NCBI RefSeq assembly: GCF_900177275.1
Contig: NZ_FXAG01000012.1
Span: 62,001 to 126,000 of the forward strand
DNA length: 64,000 bases
From: Pseudogulbenkiania subflava DSM 22618
GTDB taxonomy: Bacteria; Pseudomonadota; Gammaproteobacteria; Burkholderiales; Chromobacteriaceae
Direction: 5' to 3'
Positions within the stretch are counted from its first letter, which is position 1; each line of letters begins with the position of its first letter. Of this stretch, positions 20,754-30,956 are shown piece by piece. A model generated the notes under the pieces. The model was not told the DNA's origin, ran no database searches, and was given only the letters and a program-made list of their open reading frames with translations. The translations under genes and the position numbers were made by a program.

Positions 20754-21122
20754 ATGAGCAAGACACTGTTGATAGCCGATGACGAACCCAACATCGTGAT
20801 TTCCGTCGAGTACCTGATGAAGCGCGAGGGGTTCGAGGTGCTGGTGGCGGGCGATGGCGAGGAAGCGTTGGCGAAGATCCGGCAGCATCGGCCGGACATC
20901 GTGCTGCTCGACGTGATGATGCCCAAGATGAACGGTTTCGACGTGTGCCAGGAGGTGCGTGCCGATCCCACGCTCTCTGGGGTGCGCATCCTGATGCTGA
21001 CCGCCAAGGGGCGCGACACCGAGGTGGCCAAGGGCCTGGCGCTGGGGGCCGACGTCTACATGACCAAGCCGTTCTCGACCCGCGAGCTGGTGGAGAAGGT
21101 ACGCCAGCTGGTCGGTCAATGA
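20754..21122 (+). CDS. Stand-alone CheY-like response regulator
   Basis: A 122-residue receiver domain with no output domain: acidic pair DDE near residue 9, phospho-acceptor Asp53 in VLLDVMMPKMNG, Thr in MLTAKG and Lys103 in YMTKPFST. GGAGACCGGGC precedes the ATG. It is encoded 41 bp after the symporter-kinase and is its likely phosphorylation partner. Without a DNA-binding domain it must act by protein contact, possibly with the sensor-exonuclease product of the next gene, whose start lies 19 bp after its stop. Confidence 0.92.
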   Translation: MSKTLLIADDEPNIVISVEYLMKREGFEVLVAGDGEEALAKIRQHRPDIVLLDVMMPKMNGFDVCQEVRADPTLSGVRILMLTAKGRDTEVAKGLALGADVYMTKPFSTRELVEKVRQLVGQ

Positions 21123-21141
21123 GTTGCCGGAGGCCGAACCG

Positions 21142-23265
21142 ATGACGCCGTCGCGCAAACTGGGGCTGGCTGCCGGCACCGCCTGTCTCGCCATCGTTGC
21201 GGCACTGGCAGCCACGGCGTGGCTTGCCTGGCACGCCGCCCGCGGCACCGGGCTTGCTCTCAACGACCTGGTGACGGCGCTGCTGATTCTCGCCCTGCTG
21301 CTGTGCGGCAGCGCAGTGGCGGCGTTGCGCGACGCGGTGGCGCGCTACGTGCGGGCGCCGCTGCGCCTGGCCGAGGAAGTCGCCACCGTGGTGGCCGACG
21401 CGTCGCGCCGGGTAAACAGCGATGGCGGCAGCGAGTTGCACGGGCTGGCCCAGGCCATCAACGAGTTGGCGGCGGCGCGCGCGGCGCTGCAGCGCGACGT
21501 GGCGGAACAGGTGCGCCGCGCCCAGCACTCGCTCGAAGCCGAGAAGAACCGCCTCGCGGCGCTGATGGCGGAGCTGCACCAGAGCGTGGTGGTGTGCAAC
21601 CTCGACGGCCGCATCCTGCTCTACAACCAGCGCGCCCGTGCCGAGGTCGGCGACGAGCTGCTGGGGCTGGGGCGCTCGATCTACGCCATTTTCGATCACG
21701 GCCTGATCGCCTACGCGCTGGAGAGCGTGGGGCAGCGCCTCGGGCGCGAGACGGTGCCGGCGGCCGAGTTCGTCGCCGCCACTGCAGCCGGCCGGCTGTT
21801 GCGCGTGCACCTGGCGCCGGTGCTGGGCGGCGACGCCCAGGAGGCGGCCACGGCCGCGCCGGCCATCGCCGGCTTCGTGCTGATCCTCGACGACATCACC
21901 GCCAGCTTCGCCGAGGAGTCGCGGCGCGACACCGTGATCCAGGCCTTTACCGAAGGCGTGCGCGGACCGTTGGGCAGCCTGCGCGCCGCCGCCGAAATGC
22001 TGTCGGACTACGGCGACATGGGTGAAGACGAGCGGCGCCGTTTCCTCGGGGTGATCCGCGACGAGGCGCAGCAGCTGTCGCAGCGCCTGGAGTGTGCCGC
22101 CAGCGACTACGGCGACGCGCTCAAGGCGCGCTGGCCACTGGAGGTGGTGCGCGGCGTGGACGTGGTGACGGCCGCGCTGCAGCGGGTCACGGCGCAGACC
22201 GGCGTGCCGTGCAAGGCCGAGGATCTCGACGACACGCTGTGGATCAAGGTCGACAGTTTCTCGCTGTTGCAGGCGCTGAGCTACCTCACCGGCCGCCTGC
22301 ACGACGAGTACGGTGTGCGCGAGGTGCGCCTGGCGCTGTCTCGCGCCGAGCACCACGCCCAGCTCGACCTGATCTGGAGCGGCACCGCCATGAATACCGA
22401 GACCGCGATGTCCTGGGAGCTCGACACCATGCAGGGTGCCGGGACGAGCGCGCCATCGGTGCGCGAGGTGGTCGAGCGCTGCAATGGCGAGATGTGGTTC
22501 GAGCGCCAGCGCGCCGCGCACCGCGCCCTGTTCCGGCTGCTGCTGCCGCTGGTCGAGCCGCGCCGTGAGCGTCACGAAGAGACGCGCTTCCTGCGCGGCG
22601 GCAGCCGGCCGGAGTTCTACGACTTCGACCTGTTCCGCTGGTCGGAGGGCGGGCACGCCCTGGACGAGCGCCTGCTGTCCGAACTGTCCTACACCGTGTT
22701 CGATACCGAGACTACCGGGCTGGAGCCCGCCGCCGGCGACGAGATCATCCAGATCGGCGCCACCCGCATCGTCAACCGTCGCTTGCTGCAGCACGAGGGT
22801 TTCGAGCAGTTGGTCGATCCGCGGCGGCCGCTGCCGGAGGACTCGGTGAAGATCCACGGCATCACCCCGGAGATGCTGGCGGGTCAGCCGCACCTCGACA
22901 CCGTGCTGCCGGCGTTCCGGGCCTACTGCGCCGACACCGTGCTGGTGGCGCACAACGCCGCCTTCGACATGCGCTTCCTGCAGCTCAAGGAAGAGGCGAC
23001 CGGGGTGCGTTTCGACCAGCCCGTGCTCGACACGCTGCTGCTGTCGGCGGTGCTGCACCCGAACCAGGAATCGCACCGCCTGGAGGCGATCGCGGAGCGG
23101 CTGGGAGTGACCATCATCGGGCGACACACCGCGATGGGCGATGCCATCGTCACCGGCGAGGTGTTCCTGAAGATGATCCCGCTCTTGGCGGAAAAGGGCA
23201 TCCGCACGCTGCGCGAGGCGCGCGAGGCGTCCGAGCGGACTTTCTACGCGCGTGTCCGCTACTGA
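21142..23265 (+). CDS. Membrane sensor fused to a DEDDh 3'-5' exonuclease (DnaQ/PolC-like)
   Basis: A 707-residue fusion. Two N-terminal membrane helices (about 9-30 and 42-62) are followed by a HAMP-like/coiled stretch, a PAS-type domain (~140-270) and a kinase-like region (~275-480) without a recognisable H-box histidine. A complete RNase T-type exonuclease follows (~515-690) with all five catalytic residues: Asp521, Glu523 (FDTETTG), Asp609 (HNAAFD), His662 and Asp667. GGAGG eight bases upstream supports the ATG at 21142 over the TTG at 21124. Such exonucleases occur near CrbS-type systems, but what it digests here is unknown. Confidence 0.85.
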   Translation: MTPSRKLGLAAGTACLAIVAALAATAWLAWHAARGTGLALNDLVTALLILALLLCGSAVAALRDAVARYVRAPLRLAEEVATVVADASRRVNSDGGSELHGLAQAINELAAARAALQRDVAEQVRRAQHSLEAEKNRLAALMAELHQSVVVCNLDGRILLYNQRARAEVGDELLGLGRSIYAIFDHGLIAYALESVGQRLGRETVPAAEFVAATAAGRLLRVHLAPVLGGDAQEAATAAPAIAGFVLILDDITASFAEESRRDTVIQAFTEGVRGPLGSLRAAAEMLSDYGDMGEDERRRFLGVIRDEAQQLSQRLECAASDYGDALKARWPLEVVRGVDVVTAALQRVTAQTGVPCKAEDLDDTLWIKVDSFSLLQALSYLTGRLHDEYGVREVRLALSRAEHHAQLDLIWSGTAMNTETAMSWELDTMQGAGTSAPSVREVVERCNGEMWFERQRAAHRALFRLLLPLVEPRRERHEETRFLRGGSRPEFYDFDLFRWSEGGHALDERLLSELSYTVFDTETTGLEPAAGDEIIQIGATRIVNRRLLQHEGFEQLVDPRRPLPEDSVKIHGITPEMLAGQPHLDTVLPAFRAYCADTVLVAHNAAFDMRFLQLKEEATGVRFDQPVLDTLLLSAVLHPNQESHRLEAIAERLGVTIIGRHTAMGDAIVTGEVFLKMIPLLAEKGIRTLREAREASERTFYARVRY

Positions 23266-23271
23266 GCGGGA

Positions 23272-23309
23272 ATAAAAAACACCGCCGGGCTGTTCAGCCG
23301 CGGCGGTGT
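23272..23309 (-). terminator. Intrinsic terminator for the fba transcript
   Basis: Stem ACACCGCCG/CGGCGGTGT extended by GGCT/AGCC. Read leftward it is followed by TTTTTT, so it ends transcripts coming from fba and sits 6 bp past the stop of the convergent exonuclease gene. Confidence 0.8.
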
Positions 23310-23478
23310 GGTCGGTCGGGTCGGGCGATTGGCGCTGGTGAAAGAAATCGTCCCACAGGGATTCCCTGCGGTCATCGCCGCGTCCCCCGGCCGGTTCGAG
23401 AAGCACAGCCGTACAAGTGGTACGGCGAGCATCAGAGGGCCGGGATGGGGCCGCGCAGCCGATTTATTTACCAGCGGC

Positions 23479-24543
23479 TTACTTGACGATCTGCGCCAGC
23501 TCACCCTTCAGGTACTTGTTGGTCATGGTGTCCAGGCTCACCGGCTTGATCTTGCTGGCCATGCCGGCGGCGCCGAAGGCTTCGTAGCGGGCAATCACGA
23601 TGTCGCGCATGGCGATGGTGCTGGCCGCCAGGTATTTGCGCGGGTCGAACTCTTTCGGGTTCTGCGCCAGGAAACGGCGGATGGCGCCGGTCGAGGCCAG
23701 GCGCAGGTCGGTGTCGATGTTGACCTTGCGCACGCCGTGCTTGATGCCTTCCACGATTTCTTCCACCGGCACGCCGTAGGTTTCGCCCAGCTCGCCGCCG
23801 AATTCGTTGATGATCTGCAGCCATTCCTGCGGCACCGAGGAGGAGCCGTGCATCACCAGATGGGTGTTGGGGATGCGGGCGTGGATTTCCTTGATGCGGT
23901 CGATGCGCAGCACGTCACCGGTGGGCTTCTTGCTGAACTTGTAGGCGCCGTGGCTGGTGCCGATGGCGATGGCCAGCGCGTCCACGCCGGTATCCTTGAC
24001 GAAGCGGGCGGCTTCTTCCGGATCGGTCAGCAGTTGCGAGTGGTCCAGCACGCCTTCGGCGCCGACGCCGTCTTCTTCACCGGCCATGCCGGTTTCCAGG
24101 CTGCCCAGGCAGCCGATTTCACCTTCCACCGACACGCCGCAGGCGTGGGCGAAGTTGACCACGGTGCGGGTGACGTCGACGTTGTAGTCGTAGTCGGCCG
24201 GGGTCTTGCCGTCGCTCTTCAGCGAGCCGTCCATCATCACCGAGGAGAAGCCGAGCTGGATCGAGCGCTGGCACACGTCCGGGCTGGTGCCGTGGTCCTG
24301 GTGCATCACCACCGGGATGTGCGGGAATTCTTCCACCGCGGCCAGGATCAGGTGGCGCAGGAACGGGGCGCCGGCGTATTTGCGGGCACCAGCCGACGCC
24401 TGCACGATCACCGGGGCGTCAACCTTGTCGGCGGCTTCCATGATGGCGCGCATCTGTTCCAGGTTGTTGACGTTGAAGGCCGGCAGGCCGTAGCTGAATT
24501 CGGCTGCATGGTCCAGCAGCTGACGCATCGAAACGAGTGCCAT
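23479..24543 (-). CDS. fba: Class II fructose-1,6-bisphosphate aldolase
   Basis: A 354-residue zinc-dependent aldolase of the Calvin-cycle/glycolysis subtype. [23 protein letters not shown] (metal ligands and catalytic Asp), [13 protein letters not shown] and [13 protein letters not shown] are present. It interconverts fructose 1,6-bisphosphate with dihydroxyacetone phosphate and glyceraldehyde 3-phosphate. GGAGAATTACC precedes the ATG. It is last in the leftward tkt-gap-pgk-(lysE)-fba series; pyruvate kinase, often between pgk and fba in relatives, is missing from this place. Confidence 0.95.
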   Translation of the reverse strand: MALVSMRQLLDHAAEFSYGLPAFNVNNLEQMRAIMEAADKVDAPVIVQASAGARKYAGAPFLRHLILAAVEEFPHIPVVMHQDHGTSPDVCQRSIQLGFSSVMMDGSLKSDGKTPADYDYNVDVTRTVVNFAHACGVSVEGEIGCLGSLETGMAGEEDGVGAEGVLDHSQLLTDPEEAARFVKDTGVDALAIAIGTSHGAYKFSKKPTGDVLRIDRIKEIHARIPNTHLVMHGSSSVPQEWLQIINEFGGELGETYGVPVEEIVEGIKHGVRKVNIDTDLRLASTGAIRRFLAQNPKEFDPRKYLAASTIAMRDIVIARYEAFGAAGMASKIKPVSLDTMTNKYLKGELAQIVK

Positions 24544-24604
24544 GGTAATTCTCCAGAATAAGGCAAGGTGCCGTCATGGCGACGGCACCGGTATCAAATC
24601 AAAA

Positions 24605-24616
24605 GGTTGGCCGAAG
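24605..24616 (+). repeat. Uptake-like word GGTTGGCCGAAG between fba and lysE
   Basis: Exact copy of the recurrent 11-mer GGTTGGCCGAA plus G, in the 90-bp gap between fba and the lysE stop. Confidence 0.75.
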
Positions 24617-24633
24617 CCGATGCCAAACGGCGC

Positions 24634-25266
24634 TCAGTGTCGGCTGATACCGGACAGCGCCACGCCCGCCGCCATGAACGAGCCGCCGGCGAAGCGGTTC
24701 ATCCAGGAGAGCCGCAGCGGGCTGTTGAGCCAGCTTCTGAGACGCGAGCCGCCGGCGGCGTAGGCCAGCTGCCAGCTGCTCTCGATCACGTAGAAGGTGC
24801 CGGCCAGCGCCATCAGCTGCGGGCCCTGCGGCGCGCTGGCGTCCATGAACTGCGGAAACAGCGCGGTGAAGAACACGAAGGCCTTGGGGTTGCTCATCGC
24901 CACCAAGAAGCCGGTGCGAAAGCGCTGCCAGGCGCTGCCTTCGGCGCGGCTGCCGCTATCCGGCCCCTGCCCCAGCGGCTGCGGCGCCGCGCGCCAGGTC
25001 TTGATGCCGAGCCAGATCAGGTAGGCCGCGCCGGCGTACTTGACCAGCGAGAACAGCAGTTCGGACGCCGCCAGGATCGCCCCCAGGCCGGCCGCCGAGC
25101 CCGCCATGATCAGCCCCAGTGCGGTCAGCAATCCGGCCAGCGTGGGCAGGGTGCGGCGCACACCGTAGCGGATACCGTGCGACAGCGCCAGCAGCATGTT
25201 GGGGCCCGGCGTGGCCGAGACGAAGAACACGGTGACGAGGAACAGCAGCCAGGTATTGAGCGACAT
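24634..25266 (-). CDS. LysE/RhtB-family amino-acid exporter
   Basis: A 210-residue protein with about six hydrophobic segments and the LysE-family N-terminal signature FFVSATPGPNMLLAL. Further support is LIWLGIKTWRAA and FLVAMSNPKAFVFFTALFPQF. Members export lysine, homoserine, threonine or similar compounds; the substrate cannot be assigned. It lies between pgk and fba in the same direction, with GGAG eight bases before its ATG and a TGGCGGACC hairpin (25287-25310) in its leader. Confidence 0.88.
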   Translation of the reverse strand: MSLNTWLLFLVTVFFVSATPGPNMLLALSHGIRYGVRRTLPTLAGLLTALGLIMAGSAAGLGAILAASELLFSLVKYAGAAYLIWLGIKTWRAAPQPLGQGPDSGSRAEGSAWQRFRTGFLVAMSNPKAFVFFTALFPQFMDASAPQGPQLMALAGTFYVIESSWQLAYAAGGSRLRSWLNSPLRLSWMNRFAGGSFMAAGVALSGISRH

Positions 25267-25362
25267 GGGTTTGACTCCGTTTGGGGTGGCGGACCTTATA
25301 GGGTCCGCCAGCTTCGCTGTAGTGTCCAGCCTACTTGCCGGGTTGTTGCGGCGCCGCCACCG

Positions 25363-25570
25363 TTTAACCGGTTCATCATCCTGCTGCGCGGCCCTGATCG
25401 GGGCTCATGTGCACGGCGTGTGAATCTTTCGCTGGGCACATCTGAAGATGTGCACGTTAGAGATTCGCTCCGCGAGCGGAAATCCTCCTGTACCCCAGTA
25501 CATTCCGCTTCCTGTGCTGCTCTTCACCCCGCTGAGGGCCGCTCGTAACAGATTCTGAACAGGTGTTACG
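25363..25570. repeat. Palindromic intergenic repeat, copy A (3' of pgk)
   Basis: An imperfect palindrome about 205 bp long. Its left side (from 25368, including GCGCGGCCCTGATCGGGG) pairs imperfectly with its right side (CCCCGCTGAGGGCCGCTCG, up to 25563). The centre holds hairpin GCACATC-TGAA-GATGTGC. It is close in sequence to copy E at 53890-54066 and ends just beyond the pgk stop codon, in the pgk-lysE gap. Confidence 0.75.
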
Positions 25571-25576
25571 GCCGCT

Positions 25577-26755
25577 TTACCGCGCGCGCTGCTGCAGAAT
25601 CGCCACCGCGGGCAGTTCCTTGCCCTCGAGGAATTCGAGGAAGGCACCGCCGCCGGTCGAAATGTAGCTGATCTTGTCGGTCACGCCGAACTTGGCGATG
25701 GCCGACAGGGTGTCGCCGCCGCCGGCGATCGAGAAGGCGTCGGATTCGGCGATCGCCTCGGCCAGCACGCGGGTACCGTGGCTGAACTGCTCGAACTCGA
25801 ACACGCCGACCGGGCCGTTCCACACCACGGTGCCGGCCTGGGCGACGATGTCGGCCAGGGCCTTGGCCGAATCCGGACCGATATCGAGGATCATGTCGTT
25901 CTTGGTGACCTCGTCGACCAGCTTCAGCGTGTCCTCGGCGTTCTCGGCGAACTCGCTGGCGCACACCACGTCGGAGGGCAGCGGCACGTCGCCGCCGTGG
26001 GCGCGGATCTTGGCGATGACCTTCTTGGCCTCGGCCACCAGTTCCGGCTCGGCCAGGCTCTTGCCGATGCCATGGCCTTCGGCCAGCAGGAAGGTGTTGG
26101 CGATGCCGCCGCCGACGATGAGCTGGTCGACCTTGTCGGCCAGCGCCTCGAGGATGGTCAGCTTGGTCGATACCTTGGAGCCGGCGACGATCGCCACCAG
26201 CGGGCGTGCCGGGGCTTCCAGCGCCAGCGACAGGGCTTCGAGTTCGGCGGTCAGCAGGATGCCGGCACAGGCCAGCGGGGCGTGCTTGGCCACGGCGTGG
26301 GTCGAGGCTTCGGCGCGGTGCGCAGTGCCGAAGGCGTCGTTGACGAACACGTCGCACAGGGCGGCGTAGGCACGGCCCAGTTCGTCGTTGTTCTTCTTCT
26401 CGCCGCGGTTCAGGCGCACGTTTTCCAGCATCACCACTTCACCTGGGTGCACCACCAGCGGCTGCTCTTGCCAGCTGTTGTTGACCGGTACGCTCAGGCC
26501 CAGGAGTTCGGACAGGCGCTCGGCCACCGGCTCCAGGCTGTCTTCCGGCTTCGGCTCGCCTTCGGTGGGGCGGCCGAGGTGAGTCATCAGGATCACCCCG
26601 GCGCCGGCCTTCAGGGCGTGCAGGATGGAGGGCAGGCTGGCGCGGATGCGGGTGTCGTCGCCGATGGTGCCGTGCTTGAGCGGCACGTTCATGTCGACGC
26701 GGATCAGCACGCGCTTGCCGGCGAGGTCTTGTTCGGTCAGTTTGAGAAATTGCAT
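25577..26755 (-). CDS. pgk: Phosphoglycerate kinase
   Basis: A 392-residue glycolytic enzyme making ATP from 1,3-bisphosphoglycerate. The N-terminal [15 protein letters not shown] and [11 protein letters not shown], the nucleotide-binding [19 protein letters not shown], and the C-terminal [12 protein letters not shown] and [12 protein letters not shown] are intact. Length is normal. It lies downstream of gap in the same direction, separated by a 137-bp spacer containing a REP pair. Confidence 0.96.
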   Translation of the reverse strand: MQFLKLTEQDLAGKRVLIRVDMNVPLKHGTIGDDTRIRASLPSILHALKAGAGVILMTHLGRPTEGEPKPEDSLEPVAERLSELLGLSVPVNNSWQEQPLVVHPGEVVMLENVRLNRGEKKNNDELGRAYAALCDVFVNDAFGTAHRAEASTHAVAKHAPLACAGILLTAELEALSLALEAPARPLVAIVAGSKVSTKLTILEALADKVDQLIVGGGIANTFLLAEGHGIGKSLAEPELVAEAKKVIAKIRAHGGDVPLPSDVVCASEFAENAEDTLKLVDEVTKNDMILDIGPDSAKALADIVAQAGTVVWNGPVGVFEFEQFSHGTRVLAEAIAESDAFSIAGGGDTLSAIAKFGVTDKISYISTGGGAFLEFLEGKELPAVAILQQRAR

Positions 26756-26772
26756 GGCTCTATCCGTACGGA

Positions 26773-26793
26773 CGCCGCGCCGGGGGCGCGGCG
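26773..26793. other. GC-rich hairpin upstream of pgk
   Basis: Perfect 9-bp stem CGCCGCGCC/GGCGCGGCG with a 3-nt loop immediately beside the REP pair in the pgk leader. No T-run on either strand. Confidence 0.5.
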
Positions 26794-26796
26794 GTT

Positions 26797-26882
26797 GTAG
26801 GGCGGATGCCCCTTTCGGGGCGATCCGCCGTCGTCGCTGAGGTCTCGTTTGGCGGATCGCCCCTGCGGGGCATCCGCCCTAC
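26797..26882. repeat. REP pair (BIME) between gap and pgk
   Basis: Two REP-like units in inverted orientation. The left unit (26797-26829) begins with the GTAG head followed by a hairpin, GGCGGAT-CCCC with GGGG-ATCCGCC. The right unit (26851-26882) is its near-perfect reverse complement, ending in CTAC, with a 21-bp spacer. A GTAG head plus imperfect hairpin is the hallmark of REPs mobilised by REP-associated tyrosine transposases (RAYT). No RAYT gene is in the window. Confidence 0.85.
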
Positions 26883-26892
26883 CCGCATCCTC

Positions 26893-27903
26893 TTACTGGG
26901 CGAACAGCGCGCGGGCGGTGCGCAGCATCTGCTGGCAGAAGCCCCACTCGTTGTCGTACCAGGCCAGCACTTTCACCATGTTGCCGTTGGAGACCTTGGT
27001 CAGCGTGGCGTCGAACACCGAGCCTTCGGTGGTGTGGTTGAAGTCGCTGGAGACCAGCGGCAGGGTGTTGTAGCCCAGGATGCCCTTCATCGGGCCTTCG
27101 GCGGCAGCCTTGACGATGGCGTTCACTTCTTCCACCGAGGTGGCGCGGCCGGCTTCGAAGGTCAGGTCGACCAGCGACACGTTGATGGTCGGCACGCGCA
27201 CCGCGAAGCCGTCCAGCTTGCCCTTCAGTTGCGGCAGCACCAGGCCCACGGCCTTGGCGGCGCCGGTCTTGGTCGGGATCATGTTCTCGGTGGCGGAACG
27301 GGCGCGGCGCAGGTCCTTGTGGCGCACGTCGGTCAGCACCTGGTCGTTGGTGAAGGCGTGAATGGTGGTCATCAGGCCTTTGACGATGCCGAGCTCGTCG
27401 TTCAGCGCCTTGGCTACCGGGGCCAGACAGTTGGTGGTGCAGGAGGCGTTGGACACCACGGTCATGTCGGCGGTCAGCACGTCGTGGTTGACGCCGTAGA
27501 CGATGGTGGCGTCGACGTCGTCACCGCCCGGGGCGGAGATCAGCACCTTCTTGGCGCCGGCGTCCAGGTGCAGCTGGCACTTTTCTTTGCTGGTGAAGGC
27601 GCCGGTGCATTCCAGTACCAGGTCCACGTTCAGCGCTTTCCACGGCAGTTCGGCCGGGTTGCGGGTGGAGAAGAACGGGATCACGTCGCCGTTGACGATC
27701 AGGTTCTTCTCGTCGTGGCTCACCTCGGCGGCGAAGCGGCCGTGCACGGTGTCGAACTTGGTCAGGTGGGCGTTGGTGGCCAGGTCGCCCGAGGCATTCA
27801 CGGCCACGATCTCGAAATCGCCGCGCAGATTGTATTCGTAGATCGAGCGCAGGGCCTGGCGGCCGATACGGCCGTAGCCGTTGATCGCGATACGGATGGT
27901 CAT
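26893..27903 (-). CDS. gap: Glyceraldehyde-3-phosphate dehydrogenase, type I
   Basis: A 336-residue NAD-dependent GAPDH. The Rossmann start [17 protein letters not shown], the active-site [17 protein letters not shown] with catalytic Cys, and [13 protein letters not shown] are all present. GGAGAG seven bases upstream supports the ATG at 27903; the frame stays open to 27966 but without a better start. It works with tkt, pgk and fba in the same leftward cluster. Confidence 0.96.
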   Translation of the reverse strand: MTIRIAINGYGRIGRQALRSIYEYNLRGDFEIVAVNASGDLATNAHLTKFDTVHGRFAAEVSHDEKNLIVNGDVIPFFSTRNPAELPWKALNVDLVLECTGAFTSKEKCQLHLDAGAKKVLISAPGGDDVDATIVYGVNHDVLTADMTVVSNASCTTNCLAPVAKALNDELGIVKGLMTTIHAFTNDQVLTDVRHKDLRRARSATENMIPTKTGAAKAVGLVLPQLKGKLDGFAVRVPTINVSLVDLTFEAGRATSVEEVNAIVKAAAEGPMKGILGYNTLPLVSSDFNHTTEGSVFDATLTKVSNGNMVKVLAWYDNEWGFCQQMLRTARALFAQ

Positions 27904-27952
27904 GTTGGTTCTCTCCCGGATTTTAAGATAAAGGCGAATTTTGTTGCTTGTC

Positions 27953-27978
27953 GGCCATCCCGTCATGGCGGGATGGCC
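27953..27978. other. Hairpin between tkt and gap
   Basis: Perfect stem GGCCATCCCG/CGGGATGGCC with a 6-nt loop. Neither strand has a good T-run next to it, so it may be an mRNA stability or processing element rather than a terminator. Confidence 0.5.
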
Positions 27979-27998
27979 TTGATTTTATTTATTCAGGA

Positions 27999-29987
27999 TC
28001 AGATGACGGCCAGCGTCTGGGCCACCACGTTGTCGACGGTGAAGCCGAATTCCTTGAACAGCACGGAGGCCGGAGCGGATTCACCGAAGTGGTCGATGCC
28101 GACCACGGCGCCTTCCAGGCCCACGTACTTGCGCCAGAAGTCGCTCACGCCGGCCTCGATCGCCACGCGCGGCACGCCGGCGGGCAGCACGCTGGCCTGG
28201 TAGGCCTTGTCCTGCTTGTCGAACACGTTGGTCGACGGCATCGACACCACGCGCACCGCCACGCCCTGCTCGGCCAGCGCGGCCTGGGCCTTGAGCGCGA
28301 GCTCGACTTCGGAACCGGTGGAGATCAGCACCGCCTTGAGCTCGCCCTGGGCTTCACGCAGCACGTAGCCGCCACGGGCGATGTCGGCGATCTGCTGGGC
28401 GTCGCGTGCCACGAACGGCAGGTTCTGGCGACTCAGGATCAGGTTGCTCGGCGTGGTCTTCTGTTCGATGGCGTGCGCCCAGGCCACGGCGGTCTCGGTG
28501 GTGTCGCACGGACGCCAGGTGTTCATGTTGGGGATGTAGCGCAGCGTGGCGACCTGCTCCACCGGCTGGTGGGTCGGGCCGTCTTCGCCGAGGCCGATCG
28601 AGTCGTGGGTGAACACGAAGATCGGGTTGGTCTTCATCAGCGCGGCCATGCGCAGCGCGTTGCGGGCGTATTCGCTGAACATCAGGAAGGTGCCGCCGTA
28701 CGGGCGCAGGCCGCCGTGCAGCGTCATGCCGTTGATGATCGCGGCCATGCCGAATTCGCGCACGCCGTAGCTGATGTAGTTGCCGTTGCCCTGCTCGTCG
28801 ATCCACTTCGAGCCGGACCAGTTGGTCAGGTTGGAACCGGTCAGGTCGGCCGAGCCGCCGACGAATTCCGGCAACAGCGGCGAGAACGCCTCGAGCGCGA
28901 TCTGGCTCGCCTTGCGCGTGGCCACGGTCTGGGCGGCGTCGTTGATCTTGGCGATGGCGGCGGCCTTGGCGTCTTCCCAGCCCTGCGGCAGCGCGCCCTG
29001 CATGCGGCGTTCGAATTCGGCGGCCAGTTCCGGGTAGGCGGCGCGGTAGCGGGCGAACAGGCTGTTCCACTCGTTTTCGCGGGCCGCGCCGGCGTCGCGG
29101 GCGCCCCAGGCGGTGTAGATCTCGGCCGGCATCTCGAACGGCGCGTGCGGCCAGTTCAGGTGTTCGCGCGCGGCGGCGATCTCGGCCGCGCCCAGCGGCG
29201 CGCCGTGCACGTCGTGGCCGCCCTGCTTGTTCGGGGCGCCCTTGCCGATGGCGGTCTTGCAGCAGATCAGGGTCGGGCGGTCGGCGGTTTTCCTGGCGGT
29301 CTGGATCGCGGTCTGGATTTCTTCGGCGTCGTGGCCGTCGACGTTGCGGATCACCTGCCAGCCGTAGGCTTCGAAGCGCGCCGGGGTGTCGTCGGTGAAC
29401 CAACCTTCGACATCGCCGTCAATGGAGATGCCGTTGTCGTCCCAGAATGCCACCAGCTTGCCCAGGCCCCAGGTGCCGGCCAGCGAGCAGGCCTCGTGCG
29501 AGATGCCTTCCATCAGGCAGCCGTCGCCGAGGAACACCCAGGTGGTGTGATCAACCACCGGGAAGCCTTCGCGGTTGAACTCGGCGGCCAGCATCTTCTC
29601 GGCCAGCGCCATGCCGACGGCATTGGTGATGCCCTGGCCCAGCGGACCGGTGGTGGTCTCGATGCCGGGCGCGTAGCCGTATTCCGGGTGGCCCGGGGTC
29701 TTGGAGTGCAGCTGGCGGAAGTGTTTGAGGTCCTCGATCGACAGGTCGTAACCGGTCAGGTGCAGCAGGCTGTACAGCAGCATCGAGCCGTGGCCGTTGG
29801 AGAGCACGAAGCGGTCGCGGTTGGACCAGTGCGGGTTGGCCGGATTGTGCTTCAGGTGATCGCGCCACAGGACTTCGGCGATATCAGCCATGCCCATCGG
29901 GGCGCCGGGGTGACCGGATTTGGCCTGTTCCACCGCGTCCATGGCGAGAAAGCGGATGGCGTTGGCAAGCTCGGTACGGGAGACCAT
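27999..29987 (-). CDS. tkt: Transketolase
   Basis: A 662-residue thiamine-diphosphate enzyme of the pentose phosphate pathway. Thiamine/Mg motif [18 protein letters not shown] lies near residue 155, [14 protein letters not shown] near 25, and the pyrimidine-domain signature [18 protein letters not shown] near 460. It is the first gene of the leftward tkt-gap-pgk-lysE-fba series, with a 95-bp gap to gap that holds one hairpin. Confidence 0.96.
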   Translation of the reverse strand: MVSRTELANAIRFLAMDAVEQAKSGHPGAPMGMADIAEVLWRDHLKHNPANPHWSNRDRFVLSNGHGSMLLYSLLHLTGYDLSIEDLKHFRQLHSKTPGHPEYGYAPGIETTTGPLGQGITNAVGMALAEKMLAAEFNREGFPVVDHTTWVFLGDGCLMEGISHEACSLAGTWGLGKLVAFWDDNGISIDGDVEGWFTDDTPARFEAYGWQVIRNVDGHDAEEIQTAIQTARKTADRPTLICCKTAIGKGAPNKQGGHDVHGAPLGAAEIAAAREHLNWPHAPFEMPAEIYTAWGARDAGAARENEWNSLFARYRAAYPELAAEFERRMQGALPQGWEDAKAAAIAKINDAAQTVATRKASQIALEAFSPLLPEFVGGSADLTGSNLTNWSGSKWIDEQGNGNYISYGVREFGMAAIINGMTLHGGLRPYGGTFLMFSEYARNALRMAALMKTNPIFVFTHDSIGLGEDGPTHQPVEQVATLRYIPNMNTWRPCDTTETAVAWAHAIEQKTTPSNLILSRQNLPFVARDAQQIADIARGGYVLREAQGELKAVLISTGSEVELALKAQAALAEQGVAVRVVSMPSTNVFDKQDKAYQASVLPAGVPRVAIEAGVSDFWRKYVGLEGAVVGIDHFGESAPASVLFKEFGFTVDNVVAQTLAVI

Positions 29988-30206
29988 TCGGGAGAAACCT
30001 CGAAACTGTAGTGGGTCAACTACGGAAACCGGCGCGGGCCGCTGCCGTTACAGTGGCCGAAGCGGCGGAACCGTCGCTAAATCATGAAATTATCGCTGAT
30101 TTGACCCCCGGGCGGCAACCGGCTGCCGCCAGTTCGGGACGGCAGCGATCAACCTTGTCATATTGTTGGGGCTATGATGGAAGCTGAGCCCCGAGGATCG
30201 GAGTTT

Positions 30207-30956
30207 ATGAGCGATTTTTTTACCTCTCCGCCGGGGACCATCACCCCGACGTCGCCGCCGCAACCGCGCCAGGTGGGCGCGGCGCATGGCTGGCGCTGGA
30301 TCGTCGAATCTTTCCTGATCGTGCGTGACCAGCCACTGACCTGGGCGCTGTTCGCCCTGGCCTATTTCGGGCTGCATCTTCTGGTCAGCTCGCTGCCGAT
30401 GATCGGCGGCCTGCTGGCGTTCCTGCTGGGGCCGTTGTTCGCCGGCGGCTTCGTGCTGGCGGCAGCACGTGCCGAGCACCATGACGAACTGGGGGTGGCC
30501 GACCTGTTCGGTGGTTTCCGCCGCGCCGGCCAGGCCCTGTTCGGCGTCGGCCTGCTCTATCTGGCGCTGTTGCTGGCGGCGCTGCTGGGGTTCGGGGTGC
30601 TGTTGCGGTTGCTGGGGGGGACGGTGCCGACGCCCGAGATGATGAGCGCGCCGGGCCACGTCGGAACCATGATGGCGAGCATGCTGCTGGGGGGCGTGAT
30701 CGTGTTCGTGGTCAATCTAGCCTACTGGTTCGCGCCGGCGCTGGTGGTGCAGAACGGCCTGGCGGCGTGGCCGGCCCTCAAGCTCAGCATCCGTGCCGGA
30801 CTCGTCAACTGGCCGGCGGTGCTGACCTGCGGACTGATGCTGACCGTGTTGTTCGTGCTGGCGGCTCTGCCCTTGTTTCTTGGCCTGCTGCTGTGGTTCC
30901 CGGTGGTTTACGTCACCGGCTATACCGCGTGGAAGGATGTGTTCGGCCAACCTTGA
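30207..30956 (+). CDS. BPSS1780-family integral membrane protein
   Basis: A 249-residue protein with about six hydrophobic segments: two between ~40 and 90 (FALAYFGLHLLVSSLPMIGG), one at ~115-140, one at ~160-185 and two between ~200 and 235. It matches a betaproteobacterial family of unknown function often called BPSS1780. The ATG at 30207 with GAGGA nine bases upstream is preferred to 30174. The final codons FGQP and stop contain an exact copy of the uptake-like word (30942-30952). Confidence 0.8.
   Translation: MSDFFTSPPGTITPTSPPQPRQVGAAHGWRWIVESFLIVRDQPLTWALFALAYFGLHLLVSSLPMIGGLLAFLLGPLFAGGFVLAAARAEHHDELGVADLFGGFRRAGQALFGVGLLYLALLLAALLGFGVLLRLLGGTVPTPEMMSAPGHVGTMMASMLLGGVIVFVVNLAYWFAPALVVQNGLAAWPALKLSIRAGLVNWPAVLTCGLMLTVLFVLAALPLFLGLLLWFPVVYVTGYTAWKDVFGQP
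30942..30952 (-). repeat. Uptake-like word at a gene end
   Basis: Exact GGTTGGCCGAA on the - strand, immediately before the TGA of the BPSS1780-type gene. Confidence 0.7.
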
